Origin: Amylostereum areolatum
Taxonomy: Eukaryota; Basidiomycota; Agaricomycetes; Russulales; Stereaceae
Length of the DNA stretch: 64,000 nt
Assembly (NCBI GenBank): GCA_012932865.1
Contig: SAXG01000002.1
Location: forward strand, 372,001 to 436,000
Direction: 5' to 3'
This document shows positions 33,601-44,581 of the stretch, piece by piece. Below the pieces are notes generated by a model that was given only the letters and a program-made list of their open reading frames with translations, made no database searches and was not told the DNA's origin. Made by a program: the position numbers and the translations under genes. Within the stretch, counting starts at the first letter, position 1. Each line of letters begins with the position of its first letter.

Positions 33601-33790
33601 TTTAGATGACCAAGGGAAGGACACTGAACGCACTATCCACTGGCGCCGACATCTTCTTTCCAGAAGCCGCCTTGCTAGAGCTGGCCACAGGCTGAACGGC
33701 AATGGCACGAGCGGCATTCTGCTTCTGCTTTTTGGTTCGATGAATGGAGTTGTCCTGCAGGGACCTTTCGTTTGGTCGTTTAGGGGGCAT
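30623..33790 (-). CDS. POP1: Ribonuclease P/MRP subunit POP1
   Basis: About a dozen exons run from MPPKRPNERS at 33790 to a stop at 30623. The N-terminus is basic (HRTKKQKQNAAR). An early exon has FVEARAFEIRAMQEAMKN with a THRAWQELPRHLRRRAASHD block, then HAKRM around 33030 and a histidine-rich helix region. Next come PTEKAFRPSHRASVHGSI and, in the middle, FPPKNTKPRIDHESLP. The POPLD part reads GWTLIIPKGWSMPFLSSLVY, then ERQHQSFEAGAPYFPRDFP. The last exons give IIGYVTSGNFSLSRG and a basic tail. POP1 is the large protein of RNase P and MRP, maturing tRNA and rRNA in the nucleus. No break was seen, though I did not join every small exon. Confidence 0.88.
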
Positions 33791-33961
33791 TTGGAAGAGA
33801 TTTCGAAACACAGTTAGTGCGACTAATACGCGGAATCGTGATCGCGAGCTGGTGGGCGCGAAGGCACGTGACGTGAGTTGATTACCCTATTTGTATTTGC
33901 CGCGCGTTCTTCGTGTCCGACGACGAGCTTCGCGTTGTTCCAAATACCACTGCCGGCTACG

Positions 33962-34711
33962 ATGGCCTCCTCCGCTCTACGACTGACCGCACGAACGGCG
34001 GTCCCCATGAATGCTTCTCGTCGTTTTATCTTCACAAGTCACTCGTTACGCCAAGAGGTAGTTCCAAATCTGGGGGCAACCCCCGTTCAGAAGAAGCCAG
34101 TCGGAGGAATTCGTGGGGGGTGCGTTCTCTGATTTACTACCAGTGCAGGACGTAATTCGATGGATGTGCGGCTATTTAGTGTCATAGGGTTCTTATTTGG
34201 TTTCTCGCTTGCGTCGTCATTCGCGGCCTATCGATTACTAGATGAGTACAAACAAGCTTCCGCCGCGCTGCAAAGTAGTGTAGAGGAGTTGCAGCAGAGC
34301 ACGGAGAAGGCAAGTAACCGCTTTTTGCTCTTCGTCTCGTGTACTCATGTTTATGTTTGTGAAAGATATCTGCACACGTTCGCCGCATAGAGGCGGTGGA
34401 AAAGGACTTGAAGGTGTTGTCAGAGTCATCGGCGAGTAAGAGTGACTTGTCGCGCATTCGCTCCGAGGTCAAGAAGATCTACGATGGCCTGCACATTGGT
34501 GATATACTCCTGGTCAGATATGGTTTGCTCACCCGTCTAATTGATTCTGCCTTACAGAATTTCTTGACTTGCGGTCTTTCGTGTGGGGCATGCGTGCGTT
34601 TGCCTTCTCTCTTTCTCCGTGCACCTTCCTGATATCCCATATACAGAACAAGACGTCCATGCCCTCAGCAGGAAGGATGCAAAACCGGAGCCTCCACAGC
34701 ATCGGATCTGA
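33962..34711 (+). CDS. Small mitochondrial-type membrane protein with coiled coil, unknown function
   Basis: The first exon encodes an Arg/Ser-rich leader (MASSALRLTARTAVPMN, then SRRFIFTSHSLRQ) typical of mitochondrial import. The next gives one hydrophobic span (LFSVIGFLFGFSLASSFAA) and then a long helical region (LDEYKQASAALQSSVEELQ, RIEAVEKDLKVL, DLSRIRSEVKKIYD) that should form a coiled coil. The end is QQDVHALSRKDAKPEP with a stop at 34709-34711. The intron at 34310-34365 is GC-AG. The junction between the leader and the membrane exon (near 34100-34150) could not be set with a normal-length GT-AG intron. No family is recognised. It is divergent from POP1, sharing about 170 bp with a CACGTG box. 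Confidence 0.62.
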
Positions 34712-35633
34712 GCTGTCGGTCAACCCTCCCTTTCTTGCACATGCTAGATTCGCTTCAAGTCTCGCAGTTGCGTCAATACATGTGGTCGAACATGCATGTT
34801 CCTTGCGTTCGCTAATCAGCAATAAAGTATGTTCACTTACAGGTGGAACATTTGCTTACACATATATGATCTGTCCTGACAATCCTCACTTCCGACTCGG
34901 AATGCGTGTGCAGCGTGGTCTTGCTTCTGTTTCATACGGCGACTTAGCAGCAGTAACGGCTGTGCCAACTTCCAACTTCCAGGTGATACGATGACGCGGT
35001 GTATATCGGATTCGGGGTTGTCAAGGTTGGCCAACGACATAATCGTGGATTCACAAGACACCGCGCTGCCAAGGCACTATGTGCCATCCATGGCGACGTG
35101 CTATGACGATGAGAAAACTGCAACATGCCACGTTGATGCGGGCCGTTGCAAGCCACGGGCAGCGTGGTAAGTACGCCGTAAGGACCGAGAACGAGCTCCG
35201 CGGAATCAGTCGAAGGCAACGTAGGGGGGGGCCGAGATGTCATTAAGTTCTGATTGTCGTCGCCGAACTCATTCTTACAGCCTCCGAAGTCCGAACCCTC
35301 GACCAGCATGATCATCCCAGAATCTATGTACATGATAGCTTCCTTTCGCAAGTACTTACCGCCAAAGTACCGCTGCCAGGCCTCACTTCAAATTTGCTGC
35401 ATTCTGTTGGCATCCCGCTTCACCCTCCCGGGCCCTCATGTCGTTGATAGACAGAATAAAGGCGGGATCAGGTGGAACAGACTGGAACGGGGCGGGACTC
35501 GGGAGTAGTAGCAAGGCCCACAGATGTAGGCAGATGTAGGCCGTGCCTCGCTCGGCCCCTGGCAACATTAAATCCTCCCGCCCGCGTTTAGCAGGCACGC
35601 GGGATACGCACTAAAATGGACCGGGTATGGGTG
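34712..35633. other. Intergenic, about 920 bp
   Basis: I see no gene that can be supported on either strand. A minus-strand frame around 35240-35351 (MYIDSGMIMLVEGSDFGG) looks slightly coding but has no partner exons. Otherwise the stretch is mixed, with a G/C-rich upstream part close to the TATA box of the secreted-protein gene. Confidence 0.4.
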
Positions 35634-35640
35634 TATAAAG
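35634..35640 (+). promoter_or_regulatory. TATA box (TATAAAG)
   Basis: A TATA element 231 bp before the start codon of the secreted-protein gene. The distance is explained if the leader has an intron from about 35755 (GTACGTTG) to 35856 (TTCATAG). A strong TATA promoter fits a highly expressed secreted protein. Confidence 0.55.
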
Positions 35641-35870
35641 GGCCCTCAGAGCGACGTAGCTCCCCATCCGTCTCTCGTCTCGGTTTCTCGCCATCTTCCG
35701 TTCTTTCAGTCAAGACAGGTTCTTGTTTCTCCCCTCCTTATCAAGCCATTTGGTACGTTGTGTCGTGCTGTTCCATGCGCATATTCGTCTTGACCAGCTC
35801 TCTCCAGTCCCTGGCGGCTTCCTTGCGTAGCATCACATTCCTTCCATTTTCATAGCCCATTTCCTTCGAT

Positions 35871-37248
35871 ATGCTTTCCTACAAGTCGATTTTGTTGGCC
35901 GTTTTGTCGGTGTCTTCTTTGGCCTCTGCACTTCCCATCAGGCGTGAAGTTCCCCAGGGTACGGATTGTTCCAATTGTACACCAGCCTCGAGGCTGACTT
36001 CACTCTAGAGCACTCCCACGAGGATATCCTGACTGTCGTTCGCACGAACCTCAACTTGAACAACCCCGACGGGATTGTTGATCCAGTGTTCTCACTCCTG
36101 GGCAACGCCGCTGCTAAGCAGGGTCTGGGCAAAATTGCGGTATGTCCTCTGTGTCCTTCTCCACCAGCGACGTTTCTGAGACACTTTCTCGGTTTTTAGG
36201 ACCCTGACTGTCTTCAGCAGGCAGTTGCTGACCAGGCCTTCACGAACGCAAAGGCAGCTGGTGACGTCGCCGGCCAAGTGAACGCCCTTATCTTCCGTGC
36301 TCTGGAGCGCAACTCTGGTTCAGTCGGCGCGAAGAGCAACCTCTGCACGAGCATCACGGCCGTCAACCCTGAGATCGCAGCCGTTCAGCAGCACCAGGAT
36401 CCCGCATCCGACGGAGCCGCTGCCGCGAACAAGGCTGTGGTTCTCGCTCTCGCGAAGCAGATCGCTGCTGTCGGTGGTGACCCTCAGGATGCTCTCAAGT
36501 CGGGGACTTTTGCACCCGGCACGATTGGCGACACCACCGCGAAGGGCAACAGTTGCGACGACGCGAACGACCCCAATGGGTGTATCAACACTCAGAACCT
36601 GCGCGTTGACGATGCGACCGCGGAGGAGATCACCGCTGCTGTAGGAGGGGTGTCCAGTGGTTCTAGCTCAAGCTCGAACTCCACTGATGCTAGCGCCAGT
36701 TCGACCGCAACCGCGGGTGGCGACGCTGCTGCTTCTGGTATGTGAACACCTACTTTATGATTTAATGTTATTCAACCCTCTCTAGCTTGCCCCTCGGCCG
36801 CCACTGTGACCGTTACTGCTACTGCCTCTGCGACCGCCTCGGCCGCCGCCTCGGCCGCGACCTCTGCTGCCTCTACGGCGTAAGTTACAATGCTCACTAT
36901 GACGACAATCCCTGCCTGACTGGTATCTTCTGGCAGTGCTTCGACCGGTAGCTCGTCCTCGGGTAGTAACCTCCAGACGTTTACGGGTAGCCGTGAGTCT
37001 CCTGCCATGTATCCTACAAGAACATCGCTGATGATGCGTCTTTAGTTGGTGGTCTTGCTCCCTCCGTGCAGGCCGGCGGTCGTGGTTTCACCGTCACCGG
37101 CTCCGACGACTTTGTGGGCGTTAACGCCGCGCTTGGTCGCTCGTGTGACATCCAGCACAACGCCTGCGCGAACGCTGCCAACTCTGGCGGAGGCTTCTCC
37201 GTCAGCGACTGCGACTCGCAGAACAATGCGTGCCGCGCTGCCATCTAG
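35871..37248 (+). CDS. Secreted Ser/Ala-rich protein with conserved Cys-containing C-terminal domain
   Basis: A signal peptide (MLSYKSILLAVLSVSSLASA) is followed by a dibasic RR that could be a Kex2 site. The 50 bp intron at 35959-36008 (branch CTGAC) joins the leader to EHSHEDILTVVRTNLNLN; without it the frames do not match. Exon 2 ends at 36139. Exon 3 from 36200 holds a helical domain (DPDCLQQAVADQAFTNAK) and a CDDANDPNGCIN motif. Low-complexity Ser/Thr/Ala linkers then span two short exons, and the C-terminal domain reads GRGFTVTGSDDFVG and RSCDIQHNACANAANSGG, closing with CDSQNNACRAAI. The family is widespread in Agaricomycetes and often mis-named as a ribosomal protein. The Ser/Thr linkers are probably O-glycosylated. 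Function, perhaps at the wall, is unknown. Confidence 0.82.
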
Positions 37249-38112
37249 GCATTTTGAAGGGGGATGGATGGGTTTGTTTTGTTACGGCTCTTGATTTGGT
37301 ATACCATTCTTTTTCGTTCGGAGAACACCCGGCGTCTTGTAACGATAGCGTCGAATTGAAACTGTTTTGACTTGATTGTGCGCGCGTGCAATGAACATGT
37401 GGACCCGACGATGTCGCCTTCGGACGCTTCTATACCGGATGTGTGCTGCTGGGGCTGGAACCTTGCTCAATGTTACAGCCGTTGCACCAACCTGAAGTCC
37501 AGCTGTGCCAGGTCAGTTGACTCCCTTCGACCCCGCAGCCTTGTATAAGTGTATGTCAGGTCGAGGGAATGCGGTCTTGGGGCTGCATGGGGTTACCTGC
37601 CTCGGATAAATATTGCACGGATAGTTTTACCTGGAGGGCCGGCGACCGGTGGTTGTAGCATATCAATCAGCATGAGGCGGCAGGCCTGAGGGGAAATACC
37701 CTGGGGTACCGAGTATAGTCGAGCGGCTACTAAGCGGGACGCAACGCGTGTTATGACAGTGGTGTTCTATACATCTGCAATCGATATAGGTTTCATATGT
37801 TCAGAGACGCGCCGGTCGGCGGTGTCCCTATCGCGGTTTGAGGGAAGACATAAGCGCATAAGCACCCGCCTGCCACGAGGGCGTACGTACAGCGGGCAAA
37901 GAGAAAGGGAGTGGTCTTCTCAGGCTGCGCCGCAGTGTTAAGCTCGCATAAGAACTGGCATATGGACGCTCAGCATGAATAGGGGGCCAATGAGATGAGA
38001 ACGTACGCAATAGAGTCAGGAAGGTCCGATGTATATAAAACGCAGCGAGGCTGATTTTCGAGCACACTCCCCTAGCTCCTAGCTCCCTGCCCGCACATCA
38101 AAGCACAATCCC
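37249..38112. other. Intergenic, 864 bp, with TATA box at its end
   Basis: 3' region of the secreted-protein gene and promoter of the acetyltransferase gene. A clear TATATAAAA element lies at 38032-38040, 73 bp before the ATG at 38113. No gene or repeat is seen in the rest. Confidence 0.55.
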
Positions 38113-38719
38113 ATGCAATTCCGCACCGCCCGTACTATCCTCCGCACCTACGAGCCCCACGACGTGAAGAAACTCTTCTCGCTGTGGAACGATCCCGAAA
38201 TCCAGCGGTTGGTCTTCAACGACTACACCGTGCCATTCGGGCTCAAGGCGATCGAGAAGCGGATCGCGCTGCTGCGGAAAAGCCCATCGTTTTTCGCCAT
38301 CATCGAGAACAAGGTGACCGGAGAATTTATGGGTCACGTCGGCCTCAGCATACACAATCAAAAGAACAAAGACGGGGTGGTGTCCATCACGTTCGCGCGT
38401 CCGTACTGGTCGAATGGCTATGGGACGGAGGTCATGCAGTGGTTGGTTGGGTACGGATTCAGGGATCTCCACCTCCATCGGATTTCGTTGAATGTCTTTG
38501 AGGAGAACGTCCGGGCGATAGCGTTATATAGAAAAATGTGAGTGCTTGAAGTTGAACAGCGCGAGGGTTGTGACTAATGAAAAACGAAGTGGCTTTATAC
38601 ACGAGGGGATGTCGCGGCAATCAAATTGGGTGCAAGGGAAGTGGATGGGGGCCATTCTCATGGGATTGCTGGTGGAAGAATGGGATATGGAGAAGGGCAT
38701 GAGACGGGAAGTTCCGTGA
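38113..38719 (+). CDS. GNAT-family N-acetyltransferase (RimJ/RimL type)
   Basis: Exons 38113-38537 and 38590-38719 give 184 residues, the usual size. The fold is visible in order: TILRTYEPHDVKKLFSLWND, FFAIIENKVTGEFMGHVGL, VSITFARPYWSNGYGTEVM (acetyl-CoA loop region, weak Q/RxxGxG/A match as WSNGYG), GFRDLHLHRISLNVFEEN and IALYRK-GFIHEG. These enzymes transfer acetyl groups from acetyl-CoA to small molecules or protein N-termini. The substrate cannot be inferred. The gene is convergent with the EF-hand-like gene (about 95 bp). Confidence 0.85.
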
Positions 38720-38814
38720 GAATCGTCGTCGGTCGACCACACCTACTACTCTAAACGTGTCAGGAAGCGCGCTCGTGACGGACGTCCCACTAACCTGGGA
38801 CATAACGATCATCA

Positions 38815-39851
38815 TCATACTAGATGTGTCGCCACCATCATTTTCTCGAAGTCGGCGAGACCCATTGTCTTGTCGGGTGAGCTGGAAAAGGCCTCGAGCA
38901 TGTCGATCATCTGAGCTGTCCTTCAGTACGAACTCAGGCTCGCGGGATGTAAAACTCCAATACCTCCTCGACCTTGATCTTTTCTTTCAGGAGATCGGAG
39001 GCCCCCGTAAGTTCTTTTATACCGATCCGCTTCCTCTTGATGAACTCTTCGCTGACACCAGGGAAAAAGAGCGTGAACACGCCCAAGCATTCGCGTTTCT
39101 GCCGAGGAGTCAAGGGTCGAGACGCGTCAAAGTTGTCACCTTCATCTGAGATAGCTTTGTCCTTGCGGCGACGGGGTTTTGAGGACGTAGCTTTGGCAGT
39201 TGAAGCCGCAGTTGTGCGCTTGCGTTTGGCAGCTTTGGAAAGGGATGGCTCGACGTACTCATCGGACGACCCACCTTCCAGATCTGATTCTTCGAGCTCC
39301 CCAAGGGTGTCGCCCATCTCGACGTCCTCGTTCATGGGCGCGTCTTCTTCATCATCGTTCATCAATACAGCGCACACGGATCTCCAGTCCTTCCTGCTGA
39401 CATGCTCTTCGGCTGCTTCGTCGTCGTCGGAACCTGGACGCGGGCGAGCACCATCAGTCCATCCAGAGGCAGCATTGCGGAATACGGCTAGAACTTCCTC
39501 GTCGTCCGGTGGCAGGTCGAGAATTTGCAGGGCGTGCGGTATGCAAGAAAATGGGATGGTATCGTCGTCGGAGGGAGGAACGTCATTGGATGGACTGCGC
39601 TCGCGTGAAGGTGGAAGAAACCCTCCAGTTGCCGCTGCGTCGTCGAATAGAAACCCGCCTGCTTCCTGTTCTGCATCTTCGAGGATAAAGCCCCCAGGCG
39701 CGTCGTTTGGGATGAACCCTCCTGCTCCGGTTCTGCTTGTGATGCTTGTAGCGCGCGACTTAGATGAGGGAGATGCACGGTCAAATGCACGGTCAATACG
39801 ATCGCGAAGTCGAAGGGAGAGAGAGGCGAAGGAGTCGTCGTCTGCTGCCAT
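38815..39851 (-). CDS. Acidic protein with GGF repeats and EF-hand-like C-terminus
   Basis: One large exon from MAADDDSFASLSLRLRDR (39851) plus a short last exon gives about 335 residues. Between residues about 45 and 85 a motif recurs four times: GGFIPND, GGFILED, GGFLFDD and GGFLPP. Acidic and Lys-rich segments follow (KRKRTTAASTAKATSSKPRR). The C-terminal 80 residues, LTPRQKRECLGVFTLFFPG to EEMIDMLEAFSSSPDKTMGL and DFEKMMVATHLV, look like paired EF-hand helices with degenerate loops. The intron at about 38890-38940 is required to reach this end. Conserved in related fungi as far as I recall, but without a known role. It shares a 190 bp divergent promoter with the PrpD gene. Confidence 0.65.
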
Positions 39852-40042
39852 GAATGCGATCAATGTTGTGGTAAGTTAGTAAGAACCAAGAACTGAACTT
39901 GCCATCAACTTGCCATGGCCAAATTGGCCATTGAACTTAACCCGGCGCCGAGTCACGGCCCGGTGGACTGACGTCACTGAACCTGCTCTTTCGCCACACC
40001 CATCCACGAAACTTTCATATAACGCGTCCTGAACCAAGCAAT

Positions 40043-41560
40043 ATGGCTACCGACGGTCCACGCCCATACGACGACATAATCGAGAACATATCGCGCTACG
40101 TCTACGATTACGAGATCACCTCCCCGCTCGCCTGGTCCCGTGCCCGCGTCGCCCTCCTCGACGCCCTCGCCTGCGCCGTCGAGGGTGCCCCCGTCTGCGC
40201 CCCCTTTACCGGACCCGTGATCAAACGCACCGTCGTTCCAAATGGCTTTCCTCTCCCCGCAACTTCCCACGTCCTTGATCCCCTCAAAGCTGCGTTCGAC
40301 CTCGGCGCGTCCATCCGTTATCTCGACCACAGCGACGCGTATCCAGGCAAGGAATGGGGACATCCATCTGACAACATCGGTGCGATATTGGTGGTCGCGG
40401 ATTGGTTGTGTAGGGAAGGCAAGAATGTATCGATGCGGGATGTGCTGGAGGCGATCGTGAAGGCGTACGAAATCCAGGGATGCTTTCAGGTGCGTATTGC
40501 ACCGCCGCCAATACAATCTGCTGACGGGTGAGAAGATGGAGAATGCGTTCAACAAAGTTGGCATCGACCATGTCATCCTGGTTAAGGTCGCATCCACCGC
40601 GGTCGTGTCCAAGCTCATGAGCTTGACGCGCGACCGAGCCAACGTGGCGATCAGCCACGCTTTCGTCGACGGACACCCGCGCACGTATCCTCGTTGCTAA
40701 TCCTCATGCACCCCAACTGACACCCCCTAGTCCGCATATACCGCCAATCGCCTAACACGACCCCTCGCAAAGGTTGGGCAGCAGGCGACGCATGCATGCG
40801 TGCCATTCATCTTGTCCTCATGGCCCAATCTGGTCAACCCGGCATTCCCTCCGCTCTGTCTGATCCCAAGTGGGGATTCTATGCAACGCTCTTCAACGGG
40901 AAGCCGTTTTTGTTGCCGCAACCCTTCGGTACGACCGTCGTCGAGACCGTCTTTTTCAAGCTGCACGCCGCGGAGGGGCACGGAATATCCGCGGTCGAGG
41001 CTGCGGTGACGCTGTCAAAGCAGCTCACGGGTAGGTTAGACGCGGTGCGCTCGATTAGGATACGCACGCAGCAGGCGGCGATGACGATCATTGACAAGAC
41101 GGGCCCGCTGTCGAACCCAGCCGATAGGGACCATTGCATGCGCTATATGGTCGCGGTGACATTGCTTAAGGGCGATTGGCCCGAGGCAAAAGATTATGCT
41201 GACGAGTCGCCGTACGCGCGCGACCCGAGGATAGAGGCATTGAGGAAGAAGATGACGATGGAAGAAGATCCGCAGATGACGAGGGATTATCATGACGTGA
41301 ACGTGAGGAAGGGCGCGAACGGGTTGTCGGTGACGATGGAGGATGGAACAAGCTTCGACGAAGTGTTGGTGGAGCGGCCTGTGGGACATCCGTGGAGAGA
41401 AGACACGATCGAGTGTGTGAAGGAGAAGTTTATCAAGTTAACGGGGTGGTTGCTGGAGAATCCAGGAAGGGTATGGGAGGCGACTATGTCTGAAGGATTT
41501 GCAGACGGCAGAGTGGACCGTTGGGTGGACCAGTTCGCGCTTCCCGCGCAGAAATGGTAG
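40043..41560 (+). CDS. MmgE/PrpD family dehydratase (2-methylcitrate dehydratase-like)
   Basis: Exons 40043-40489, 40536-40680 and 40731-41560 give 473 residues. The family core is clear: ARVALLDALACAVEGA, LGASIRYLDHSDAYPGKEWGH, SDNIGAILVVADWL, IDHVILVKVASTAVVSKLM, GHPLRIYRQSPNTTPRKGWA and AAGDACMRAIHLVLMAQSG. Family members dehydrate 2-methylcitrate in propionate breakdown or act on related acids. The second intron (40681-40730) has to be GC-AG (donor GCACGT) to keep the conserved HPLRIYRQ in frame. No mitochondrial leader is apparent (starts MATDGPRPYDD), unlike classical fungal methylcitrate enzymes, so the substrate is open. Confidence 0.85.
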
Positions 41561-41646
41561 CAGATATAGCTGCTGTGTATCGTCAAATGTAAGCTCGACG
41601 CAGCCGATATGTATTGCGCAAAACAAACGGACTCCCGCTGGAGACC

Positions 41647-42365
41647 TCACAGATGCGCCTTCACTTTCTTGACCAGGTCGATGGCCTCGTCGTCATCTAA
41701 TTCTCCTCGTGCCTCGAACTCCTTGTGATGCATCTCTGTGACAGATGTTGGAGATTTACGGGCATTCGTCGTGGTTGAAAGAGACGCAGCCTTGCGAGAG
41801 CTAAAATCCGGTGCTGGTATGATATGATAATGAACCTAATCTAGTTGTGAACACGCTGGTATCCGCCACATATGGAGGAAATGGCACGCACATGTGGAAC
41901 AGCCTGCGCATACTCTTGGTTGCAGACTACATTTAGCGCGGTATTTTCCATTGCTATCCAAAAAATCACAGCACACGCATCAGCGCACTATACAAGCAGA
42001 CCCCCCGGGGAGGATAGAAAACGGAATGTGCCTTTGGTAAGAGCATGGGAAATCTTAGAGATGGCGGCACCTAGGGCGGCGGCATACTGGGCTGGAAGTT
42101 CAGAGACTCGAGCATAATGAACCTTTGGGACGAGGAGTATATGTCCTGGTCGCAGAGGGAGAATATCTACCGTGGGTCTTGTTAACAGAGAGGTGGATGG
42201 ACTGGAAAGGAACCGACCTAAGAAGGCGACCAAAGCGTCATCTTCGTAGACCCTGTACGCGGGTGCGGTGTGCTGTATGATGCGACAGAAGACGCAAGAG
42301 TCGTCAGATTTCCAGGATGGGGGCGTGGTGCGGCGTGTGTGAGCGTCGACAATGAAGGACGTCAT
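41647..42365 (-). CDS. HIT (histidine triad) family protein
   Basis: Starts MTSFIVDAHTRR at 42365. CVFCRIIQHTAPAYRVYED is the usual HIT opening with the zinc-type Cys pair. A 49 bp intron joins ALVAFL to DILPLRPGHILLVPKVHYAR. The next exon supplies QAVPHVHYHIIPAP with the catalytic HxHxH triad. The protein ends with a Lys-rich helical tail and a stop at 41647-41649. HIT proteins hydrolyse nucleoside phosphoramidates or dinucleoside polyphosphates; the exact substrate is not given by sequence. The gene is convergent with PrpD (86 bp). Confidence 0.87.
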
Positions 42366-42648
42366 GAGTAGTGTCCGTGTTATGGGTGGGTGTCCAGGAA
42401 AGATGCTTGCCGCGCGCAAACAGCGAATGCGACTAGATCTATTATGACACTCTATGCCAGCGGGGCTACTTGTTTTCGCAAGTACAATGGCATGTTCCGT
42501 AACACGGGCCCAGTACTGGTATATGCAAAGAGAAACTGAAGCCAATCCATTTCTGTCCGTCTATACAAGCTGACTCCGCTAACCTCGCCATCCAACGTTA
42601 ACGTCAGCCAACACCCCCTCCCCCCCCCCATCCCTCACAGCACCATGC

Positions 42649-43723
42649 TCAGTAGCCACCCGCACCGGGCGCACTCGTACCCTCGCGGCGAAGGCGAAGG
42701 AGCACCTCGCGGAAGCGCGTGAGTTCAGTTGTGCCAGGACCCGCGCGTGCGAGGGTCTTCGACTGCGAGTTCTGGAGCTCGATGAGCGTGCAGATGCGGT
42801 CCCAGGTGGTGCCATCAGCCAATGACTCGGTGAGTTTTTCCCGGAAGGCTTCTTCATCATCCCTAAGTTGGATGTTAGTAACCGCAGACCTAGGTGACGA
42901 TGTGCACGGAGGGCAAGCAATGGTTGGGCAGAGGGTGCATTATACAGCCCAGAGGGATGAACGGGACGAAAGAACGTACTTGTTCTGAGCGATCTGTATT
43001 TTGTTCTTTTCGCTGTACTCCTCGTAGAATCTGTCGAGGGCATCTCGGGCTTTCAGGATGGTGGCCTCCGTGCGCGCCTTTGCCGCTGCGTCGCGGGCTT
43101 GAATTTCTTCCGCTTGACGCTCACGCCATGCCCTGTGCACCAAATTGTGGTAAGTCAACAGACAAGACAGCGGAAGCGGAGTAGAAGAGGCCGAGCTCGC
43201 TATAAAAAAGCTCATTCATAGCAAACCAGGAAATTGTCGGGGTGGGCATGGGAAGATGGATATGCACCTGATAACCTCGGGTTCGTCCTCCTGCAGCTGC
43301 TGGTTGAGGATAGGTGTTGAGGAAAGCGCGGATGGTTGGGGGCGCGGTGCAAACGTTGGAGGGGCGCCAAAGGAGGGCTGCTGCTGTAGCCGTACGGGGG
43401 GTGGTGCCGGAGTCTATGAACCACAAGCCGTACACCGATCAGAGCTGCACCGGGAGAGCAAGCAACAGGACACGCACTTCGATTTCTGGGAACTCGTTCT
43501 CGAACTTCTCGATTACACCATCCTCATCCCCAGTGACCTTCACGTCATGTGTGGGCAGATCACCGAACCCAAGGTCAAATCCAGTGGGGTCGGAGACGAG
43601 CCCATGGGCGTCGGCTTTAGGGAAGGAGGGGATGTCGTCGGTACCGTCTAGGGAGATGTCGGGGAAAGCGGAAGCTGCACGGTCGAAGTCGATCTCATCG
43701 TCGCCGCCGAGAAAGTCGCCCAT
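42649..43723 (-). CDS. CLC1: Clathrin light chain
   Basis: Begins MGDFLGGDDEIDFDRAASAF at 43723, with an acidic N-terminus holding the family element DEDGVIEKFENEFPEIEV. A Pro/Gln-rich middle exon leads to NQQLQEDEPEVIR. The next exon starts the heavy-chain-binding helix with WRERQAEEIQARDAAAK, then ALDRFYEEYSEKNK, and the last exon adds REKLTDSLADGTTWDRI with ARAGPGTTELTRFREVL near the end. This is the standard architecture of clathrin light chains, which coat vesicles at the plasma membrane and trans-Golgi. Two CACGTG boxes lie 120-140 bp upstream. Confidence 0.93.
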
Positions 43724-44581
43724 ATTCGTATTTTGAGTCGGTTTGGGAGTCGAGGAGTAAGAATGAGAAGGTGTTGGTTGGGCAAGTTGGCGTTGGCGAC
43801 GTCTGCAAGTGCGACTCGGCGGTCGCTGGTGATTCGAGACGGTCACGTGTAAATCACGTGGTCATGCTGTAGGGATAATTTGAATTTGATCAACCGTTGA
43901 AGCAAACATCTTTCGTCCGTGGTCGCCAACAAGCGGCGAACCCGTTCCGCTGCTTTCTCTGTTGTCTGGATCCACGATGTTCGAACCGATACAAATGTTT
44001 CGAAACGGGGCTGGGATCACAGCAAGATCGCAGCGGTAAATCTCGGTCAGCCAGGGATCACTGCCTCCACCGCAGAACTCCAAGGGCCCATCAATGCGAC
44101 ATATGTCCACCTCATTCACGCTGTTCACTGTCGCTTTATCCCCGGGAATACAGTGGACAACCGTTGGCCACGTTCTTCTCTCGCGAGAGAAACAGAAACA
44201 CTGGCGACGAGAGCGGCGAAAAGGCTGGTGAACCAGTACGTGCGGCGGCGCTCGAGTGGTATCGCTTGGCGAATGAAACGAATTTGCAGTCGTTCAATGG
44301 TCTCATCAGCACTGGGCCATCACGCTCTCACCAACGCAGTCTCCCTCTATATAATCGTCTTCCCATGTCAGTCATCCTGTGTTTTCGTTTTCTTTCCTTC
44401 TTCCACCAACCCTTTCATCTTTCTTTCTAGTAAAGCCCTCTCCGATTCCGAGTCTTCGCTGCTGATCTTATCACCCAAAGTTTGTGTTGCGCTTGTGAGT
44501 ACACCACTGCCCCGATCATCGCCGGCGCTCACAGCGTTCCGGCCTCCGTAGGCCTCGTGCCATCTTCCAAGACCTATACTC
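43724..44581. other. Divergent promoter and leader region, 858 bp
   Basis: Upstream DNA of clathrin light chain (left) and the Met-rich gene (right). It holds paired CACGTG boxes at 43844-43849 and 43855-43860. Open frames on both strands (for example 43862-44128 minus) lack an ATG or family motif. The right 200 b are pyrimidine-rich with splice-like AG sites, so a leader intron of the Met-rich gene is likely. Confidence 0.45.
43844..43860. promoter_or_regulatory. Paired E-boxes (CACGTG x2)
   Basis: Two CACGTG palindromes start 11 bp apart, about one helical turn, and 121 bp or more before the clathrin light-chain start. This is a typical site for bHLH factors such as Cbf1/USF types. Confidence 0.55.

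Noticed and set aside
35941..36010. Apparent frameshift between the signal peptide and mature part of the secreted protein
   Set aside because: A 50 bp intron (35959-36008) with a CTGAC branch point and TAG acceptor joins the two parts in frame.
38974..39879. 301-codon plus-strand frame
   Set aside because: Exact antisense shadow of the EF-hand-like gene; Ser/Arg-rich composition is the reverse reading of acidic codons.
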